A stretch of DNA of 10,420 bases from assembly GCA_006227965.1 (NCBI GenBank), contig SBFL01000375.1:1-10420 (forward strand), read 5' to 3'. Below are positions 7,008 to 10,420 of this stretch, one piece after another. Under the pieces are notes generated by a model, which was not told the origin of the DNA, searched no databases, and saw nothing but the letters and a program-made list of their open reading frames with translations. The stretch is from Bacteroidota bacterium. Its GTDB lineage: Bacteria > Bacteroidota > Bacteroidia > Flavobacteriales > Flavobacteriaceae. How positions within the stretch are numbered: the stretch's first letter is position 1; the number at the start of each line of letters is the position of its first letter. The position numbers and the translations under genes are program-made.

Positions 7008-7808
7008 TTGAAAAGTACTGAAAACACATGCGATAGTCCCCTTAGTACAACCGGCCTGGGAATCGGTTACCGGGACGGGGGTGGAGAAACCCAGCTGTCA
7101 GGGCAGATTTCCTTCCAGATTTCTCCGGGCAGCCTCAATGCCGTCGTAGGGATCAATGGAGTGGGAAAATCAACGCTTCTGAGAACCCTTGCCGGGATGC
7201 AGCCCGCCCTGAAAGGACGCGTTCTCATTCAGGGAACCCCAATTGAAAAACTCTCGCCCGTCCGCAAGGCCCAATTATTGAGCGTAGTCCTGACCGAGCC
7301 CCTGGCCTCCAAAAACCTGCAGGTTTCTGAACTGGTGAGCCTGGGCAGGCACCCCTACACCAACTGGCTGGGCCAACTCTCCGAGGCTGACCTTCAGAAG
7401 GTACGTGAGGCGCTTGCCAAAATGGAACTTGGGGAAATCTCCGGACAGCCCTGCCACACCCTGAGTGACGGGCAGCTCCAGCGTGCCCTGATCGCAAGGG
7501 CCCTCGCCCAGGACACCCCATTGATGCTTTTGGACGAACCCACGACCCACCTGGACCTCTACCACAAGGTCAAGATCCTGAAACTCCTCAGGGAGGTAGC
7601 GCATTCTACCCGGAAATCGATATTGTTCTCCACCCACGAAATTGGCCTGGCCATACAGCTATGCGACCACATCCTGGTACTACAGCCCGGGCAGGCCCAT
7701 TTCGGGAGTCCCTGCGAACTGATTGAAGCCGGTGACTTTGAAAGGCTGTTCCCGCAAGACACCATACATTTCGACGCCCAGTCCGGAATGTTCCGGGTGA
7801 ATAAGTAA
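7008..7808 (+). CDS. btuD: ABC transporter ATP-binding protein (BtuD/FecE-like)
   Basis: A 266-residue ATPase that would power the upstream permease. Walker A is GINGVGKST (residues 48-56), the signature loop is LSDGQ (152-156, with Asp in place of the first Gly of LSGGQ), Walker B is LMLLDEP (172-178) and the H-loop histidine is His210 in FSTHEIGLA. Domain order and length match the FecE/BtuD group. The start is uncertain: the only standard in-frame start ahead of the conserved LGIGY strand is the TTG at 7008, and an AGGAG at 7002-7006 sits only one base before it. The gene follows the permease after 81 bp with no terminator, so it is most likely the third gene of the same operon. Confidence 0.9.
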   Translation: MKSTENTCDSPLSTTGLGIGYRDGGGETQLSGQISFQISPGSLNAVVGINGVGKSTLLRTLAGMQPALKGRVLIQGTPIEKLSPVRKAQLLSVVLTEPLASKNLQVSELVSLGRHPYTNWLGQLSEADLQKVREALAKMELGEISGQPCHTLSDGQLQRALIARALAQDTPLMLLDEPTTHLDLYHKVKILKLLREVAHSTRKSILFSTHEIGLAIQLCDHILVLQPGQAHFGSPCELIEAGDFERLFPQDTIHFDAQSGMFRVNK

Positions 7809-7821
7809 TACCTGCAACTGC

Positions 7822-7851
7822 TTTTTATCTTCGGGCATCTTTCTATCTTTA
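7822..7851 (+). promoter_or_regulatory. Weak candidate promoter ahead of rmuC
   Basis: TATCTTTA (7844-7851) differs from the TAnnTTTG consensus only in its last base, and TTTT at 7822-7825 lies 18 bases upstream where TTTG is expected. It sits in the 62 bp gap before rmuC. Both elements are imperfect, and read-through from the transporter operon is an alternative. Confidence 0.25.
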
Positions 7852-7870
7852 CTGAAAAGAACATAAGCAG

Positions 7871-8905
7871 ATGGCTGATTTATGGATATGGATAGGGTTA
7901 GCCCTGGTCTGCCTGGCCGGCGGATTTCTGCTGGGGGGTTATATTGCACGTCTGAAAATCCAGTCCCTGCAGAGTGCCCAGAAGGAAAGGGAACTCCAGC
8001 TGGGCAAAAACCTGGAGCAGTTCGGAGAGAAGCTTCGGGAATCCGGTGAAAAGGTGCAACAGCTCCAGCTTGAAAGGGAACGCATGGGTCAGGAACTGGT
8101 CCGCCGGGAATCCGAGGTTGCGACCTTAAGGGAAAAACAGGCTGAGCAAAAAAAGGAGATCCTCGAGTTACAGGATACCTTTACCAAGGAATTTGAAAAC
8201 CTTGCCAATAAGATCCTGGACGAAAAAAGCACCAAATTCACGGAGCAGAACCAAAAAAACATCCGCAACATACTGATGCCGCTGCAGGAAAAGATCCTGC
8301 TTTTCGAGAAAAAAGTGGATGAGACCCGAAAGGAAAATTACGGCATCCACCAGGCCCTGAGGGAGCAACTGATGAACCTGCAAAGCCAGAACCTCAAAAT
8401 TACCCGGGAAGCGGAAAACCTTACACGGGCCCTGAAAGGTGACAGCAAGATGCAGGGCAACTGGGGCGAACTGGTCCTGGAGCGGGTATTGGAAAAATCA
8501 GGGCTTGAAAAAGACAGGGAATATACGGTTCAGCAAAGCTTCCAGCGCGAGGATGGCGGCCGTGTCCTTCCGGATGTGATCATCAACCTGCCCAACGGAA
8601 ATAAGATGGTGGTGGATTCCAAGGTCTCCCTGACCCATTACGAGCGGTTTGTCAATGCAGATGAGGAGGAGCAAAAGGAATTTCTGAAAGACCACCTCAG
8701 TTCGCTCAAACGGCACGTGGAACAACTCTCGGCCAAGAAATACGAGGATCTTTACGAAATGGAGAGTCCCGATTTTGTCCTCATGTTTGTGCCCATAGAA
8801 ACCGCATTCACCATAGCCATCAATGCCGAACCGGACCTCTACAACAAGGCCTTCGAACGAAATATTGTGATCGTAACCCCTTCGACGCTCCTGGCTACCC
8901 TGTGA
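7871..8905 (+). CDS. rmuC: RmuC N-terminal and central part (344 residues before the TGA)
   Basis: This fragment has an N-terminal membrane segment (WIWIGLALVCLAGGFLLGGY, residues 5-24), then a long charged coiled coil (about 30-115), then the RmuC domain, thought to be related to the PD-(D/E)XK nuclease fold. Conserved blocks are QGNWGELVLERVLEKSGLEK, VLPDVIINLPNG followed by VVDSKVSL, and ESPDFVLMFVPIETAF, ending in VTPSTLLATL. The stop falls inside the conserved domain, so a protein ending here would lack the final helical part and is probably unstable or inactive. The ATG at 7871 fits the membrane segment. Confidence 0.85.
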   Translation: MADLWIWIGLALVCLAGGFLLGGYIARLKIQSLQSAQKERELQLGKNLEQFGEKLRESGEKVQQLQLERERMGQELVRRESEVATLREKQAEQKKEILELQDTFTKEFENLANKILDEKSTKFTEQNQKNIRNILMPLQEKILLFEKKVDETRKENYGIHQALREQLMNLQSQNLKITREAENLTRALKGDSKMQGNWGELVLERVLEKSGLEKDREYTVQQSFQREDGGRVLPDVIINLPNGNKMVVDSKVSLTHYERFVNADEEEQKEFLKDHLSSLKRHVEQLSAKKYEDLYEMESPDFVLMFVPIETAFTIAINAEPDLYNKAFERNIVIVTPSTLLATL

Positions 8906-8917
8906 ACCATAGACACC

Positions 8918-9226
8918 ATGTGGAGCAATGAAAAGCAGCAGAGAAATGCCATTGAAATCGCGCGGCAGGCAGGCGCCCTCTACGATAAATTCGAGGGCCT
9001 GGTCACTGACCTGACCCAGGTGGGCAAGAAAATGGATGAAGCCAAAAAAGAATACGGCGGAGCCATGAACAAACTGGTGGAGGGAAAGGGAAACATCATC
9101 GGCAGAATCGAAAAACTCAAAAAAATGGGGGCCAGGGCAAAAAAATCCCTCCCCGATGCCATCCTCCGGCGTGCCGAGGATACCGATATACCTTCCGAGG
9201 AGGAATTAGACCTGGAAAAACCTTAA
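8918..9226 (+). CDS. rmuC: RmuC C-terminal part (102 residues after the TGA)
   Basis: The reading frame continues from the TGA, with the first ATG 12 bases later. The product begins MWSNEKQQRNAIEIARQAGA and includes LYDKFEGLVTDL, KKMDEAKKEYGGAMNKLVEG and KKMGARAKKSLPDAI, which are the conserved helical C-terminal blocks of RmuC. It is not an independent gene by homology. Translation could restart at 8918 because the ATG lies close behind the stop, but there is no Shine-Dalgarno site in front of it. It ends 10 bp before the next gene. Confidence 0.75.
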   Translation: MWSNEKQQRNAIEIARQAGALYDKFEGLVTDLTQVGKKMDEAKKEYGGAMNKLVEGKGNIIGRIEKLKKMGARAKKSLPDAILRRAEDTDIPSEEELDLEKP

Positions 9227-9236
9227 TAAGAATCCT

Positions 9237-9623
9237 ATGTTCAAAAAAACCATGATCAAAATTGCGGCCTTCCTGCTGCTTATACTGGCGGGTATTTTTG
9301 CATTTGTCTACTACGTTCCCTACAGCGAAGGCGTTCGATCCGGGGAGTTGATTAAGTTCAGCCGGAAGGGAGTGCTCTTTAAGACGTGGGAAGGCGAGAT
9401 CAGCCAGGGAATATCAGGGGCCCAGATCTTCCCCTTTTCGGTACTGGACCGGGACCAGGAGGTCATAGAAGCGCTGCAGGAGGCGGAAGGGAAATACGTC
9501 AAGCTGAATTACGAGGAACGCTATGCCACTTTCTACTGGTGGGGCGAAACCAAATACTTCATCACCAACGTGGTGGTAACCCAATCCCCTCATGTCCGGA
9601 AGTTCGGAGGGGAATCGCCCTGA
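9237..9623 (+). CDS. Membrane-anchored protein of unknown function (128 residues)
   Basis: The product has one N-terminal hydrophobic helix (IKIAAFLLLILAGIFAFVYYV, about residues 7-27) and a soluble domain of about 100 residues. The soluble part starts YSEGVRSGELIKFSRKGVLF, continues KTWEGEISQGI and ends with RYATFYWWGETKYFITNVVV; it looks like a small beta-rich domain facing the periplasm. I recall similar short proteins being common in Flavobacteriaceae, some labelled 6-phosphogluconate dehydrogenase. Nothing here supports that: there is no Rossmann GxGxxG motif and the length is far too short, so the label probably came from pentose-phosphate neighbours. It lies 10 bp behind rmuC and is likely cotranscribed. 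A second in-frame ATG at 9252 is an alternative start. It is convergent with pgl, with only 13 bp between stop codons. Confidence 0.82.
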   Translation: MFKKTMIKIAAFLLLILAGIFAFVYYVPYSEGVRSGELIKFSRKGVLFKTWEGEISQGISGAQIFPFSVLDRDQEVIEALQEAEGKYVKLNYEERYATFYWWGETKYFITNVVVTQSPHVRKFGGESP

Positions 9624-9636
9624 GGGGCCAAGGAGG

Positions 9637-10350
9637 TCAGGATAGTTCGGAAGCAGCCTCCCTATCGAGCATCCAGAGCAAACGCCCATTGCCAGGGGAT
9701 ACCCGGGAGGCCGGGAGCTTTTCGTAACCCGGAAGCCGTTGCTGTATCTGCCGGATTCGGGATGCCTTGTTGGCCCCGGTGACCAGGAAGACCACCTGCC
9801 TCGCGTTGTTGATGACCCCACCGGTAATGCTGATGCGCCTCTGACCGCTCTCCGGGTGCGTTGCAACCACACAGGGATCCCCGGCATTCCAAAGCGGCAT
9901 TTCATGTGGAAAAATGGATGCGGTGTGCCCGTCATCGCCCATTCCCAGCACCACCAAGTCAAAGCGGGGTAATTCTTTTTGCACCGGCAGACGCTCGAGG
10001 AGCACGGTGCCATACCGGCTGGCCTCTTCCCCTGGAAGGTCCTCCCCCCGGATCCGGAAGACGTGATTCTCAGGTACCGGGACCTTATCCAACAGATGCT
10101 GGCGGGTCATCCCGTAATTGCTTTCTGGATGCGTCGGGGGCACGCAGCGTTCATCGCCCCAGAAAAAAAGCAGCTCTTCCCAGGGGAGGGCCCCTGTATA
10201 TTCTTCGGCCAAAAGGTCAAACCAAATTTTCGGGGTACTGCCTCCCGAAAGGGCTATGCTCCTGAAATCTTCCCGGCTGCACCAGGTTTCCAGCTGCCGG
10301 GCGAGTGCCCTGGCCACATCCAATTTCGTCTCAAACACCTGAACCTCCAT
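9637..10350 (-). CDS. pgl: 6-phosphogluconolactonase
   Basis: A 237-residue cytoplasmic enzyme that hydrolyses 6-phospho-D-glucono-1,5-lactone to 6-phosphogluconate, the second step of the oxidative pentose phosphate pathway. It belongs to the glucosamine-6-phosphate isomerase/6-phosphogluconolactonase family of DevB type. Motifs seen are IALSGGSTPK (residues 32-41), FFWGDERCVPPTHPESNYGM (from residue 62) and the family signature LGMGDDGHTASIFP (135-148), which contains the catalytic His. Length matches bacterial Pgl. The ATG at 10350 has a good Shine-Dalgarno sequence, AAGGAG (10357-10362), that overlaps the stop codon of the upstream gene, so the two are cotranscribed and probably coupled. 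Confidence 0.96.
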   Translation of the reverse strand: MEVQVFETKLDVARALARQLETWCSREDFRSIALSGGSTPKIWFDLLAEEYTGALPWEELLFFWGDERCVPPTHPESNYGMTRQHLLDKVPVPENHVFRIRGEDLPGEEASRYGTVLLERLPVQKELPRFDLVVLGMGDDGHTASIFPHEMPLWNAGDPCVVATHPESGQRRISITGGVINNARQVVFLVTGANKASRIRQIQQRLPGYEKLPASRVSPGNGRLLWMLDREAASELS

Positions 10351-10360
10351 GGACTGCTCC

Positions 10361-10420
10361 TTAATTGATTACACAAAAGGCGGGGTCATCGGTCAGTCGC
10401 TCCCCCGGGTTCCTCCATCC
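10361..10420 (-). CDS. zwf: C-terminal end of an upstream gene, probably glucose-6-phosphate dehydrogenase (partial)
   Basis: The minus strand from the window edge has an open frame ending GWRNPGERLTDDPAFCVIN before TAA at 10361-10363. Only 19 residues are visible, too few for secure homology. The identity as zwf is inferred from the usual zwf-pgl order in Bacteroidota and from the stop codon lying 10 bp before pgl, with the pgl ribosome-binding site overlapping it. Confidence 0.5.
   Translation of the reverse strand, partial: GWRNPGERLTDDPAFCVIN

Larger units (their letters stand above)
7871..9226 (+). pseudogene. rmuC: rmuC, DNA recombination protein, interrupted by an in-frame TGA
   Basis: Reading one frame from 7871 to 9226 gives a full-length RmuC of 451 residues, close to E. 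coli RmuC, except for a TGA at 8903-8905. The text around it reads STLLATL-stop-TIDTMW. E. coli RmuC, from memory, has TLLVALRTIANLW here, so the stop replaces a conserved arginine; CGA to TGA is a single C-to-T change. Both sides keep the same frame and normal coding character, so no bases are lost. The gene is therefore a nonsense allele, a sequencing error, or is read through. RmuC limits inversions and affects recombination at repeats, but its activity is not well defined. Confidence 0.8.

Noticed and set aside
4750..7808. Siderophore or heme uptake as the role of the transporter operon
   Set aside because: FecB, FecCD and FecE families allow it, but the cobalamin riboswitch and BtuB-like receptor next door favour corrinoids.
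8903..8905. TGA as a selenocysteine codon in rmuC
   Set aside because: The position is a conserved arginine, not a redox cysteine, RmuC is not a known selenoprotein, and no clear SECIS-like hairpin was seen after it by eye.
9624..9636. A terminator between the convergent 128-residue gene and pgl
   Set aside because: The 13 bp gap and its flanks show no hairpin with a T-run on either strand.
9414..10013. A 199-codon minus-strand frame overlapping pgl and the 128-residue gene
   Set aside because: It reads pgl in a shifted frame, and the product has no domain-like pattern; both overlapped genes are well supported.

Overview
The window looks like chromosomal DNA of a marine Flavobacteriaceae bacterium (Bacteroidota) of fairly high GC content; Robiginitalea or a close relative is my best guess from protein style and codon use, not a verified match. 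Supporting signs are TAnnTTTG-type promoter elements, few strong Shine-Dalgarno sites, lipoproteins with Bacteroidota-style signal peptides, and a flavobacterial ECF sigma factor followed by a short membrane protein.

Layout. (1) 1-783, minus strand: an ECF sigma factor gene overlaps the start of a membrane-anchored partner gene that runs off the left edge. A GTAAC-N16-CGTC promoter upstream suggests autoregulation. (2) 988-2502, plus strand: a lipoprotein S41 (C-terminal processing type) peptidase, separated from the convergent receptor gene by a bidirectional terminator. (3) 2533-7808: a cobalamin-uptake locus. A BtuB-type TonB-dependent receptor on the minus strand lies behind a cobalamin riboswitch. 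Divergent from it, on the plus strand, are a substrate-binding lipoprotein (BtuF-like), a FecCD-family permease (BtuC-like) and an ABC ATPase (BtuD-like). Together these would carry vitamin B12 or related corrinoids across the outer membrane, periplasm and inner membrane. (4) 7871-9226, plus strand: rmuC, split by an in-frame TGA at a conserved arginine position, followed closely by a 128-residue membrane-anchored protein of unknown function. (5) 9637-10420, minus strand: pgl (6-phosphogluconolactonase), preceded by the last codons of what is most likely zwf, i.e. the oxidative pentose phosphate pathway.

Most of the window is ordinary core or semi-core gene content. I did not find a novel system. 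The points most worth a second look are the interrupted rmuC, the one-sided riboswitch control of the B12 locus, and the ECF-type promoter in front of its own sigma gene. No tRNA, rRNA, insertion sequence or CRISPR array was seen.
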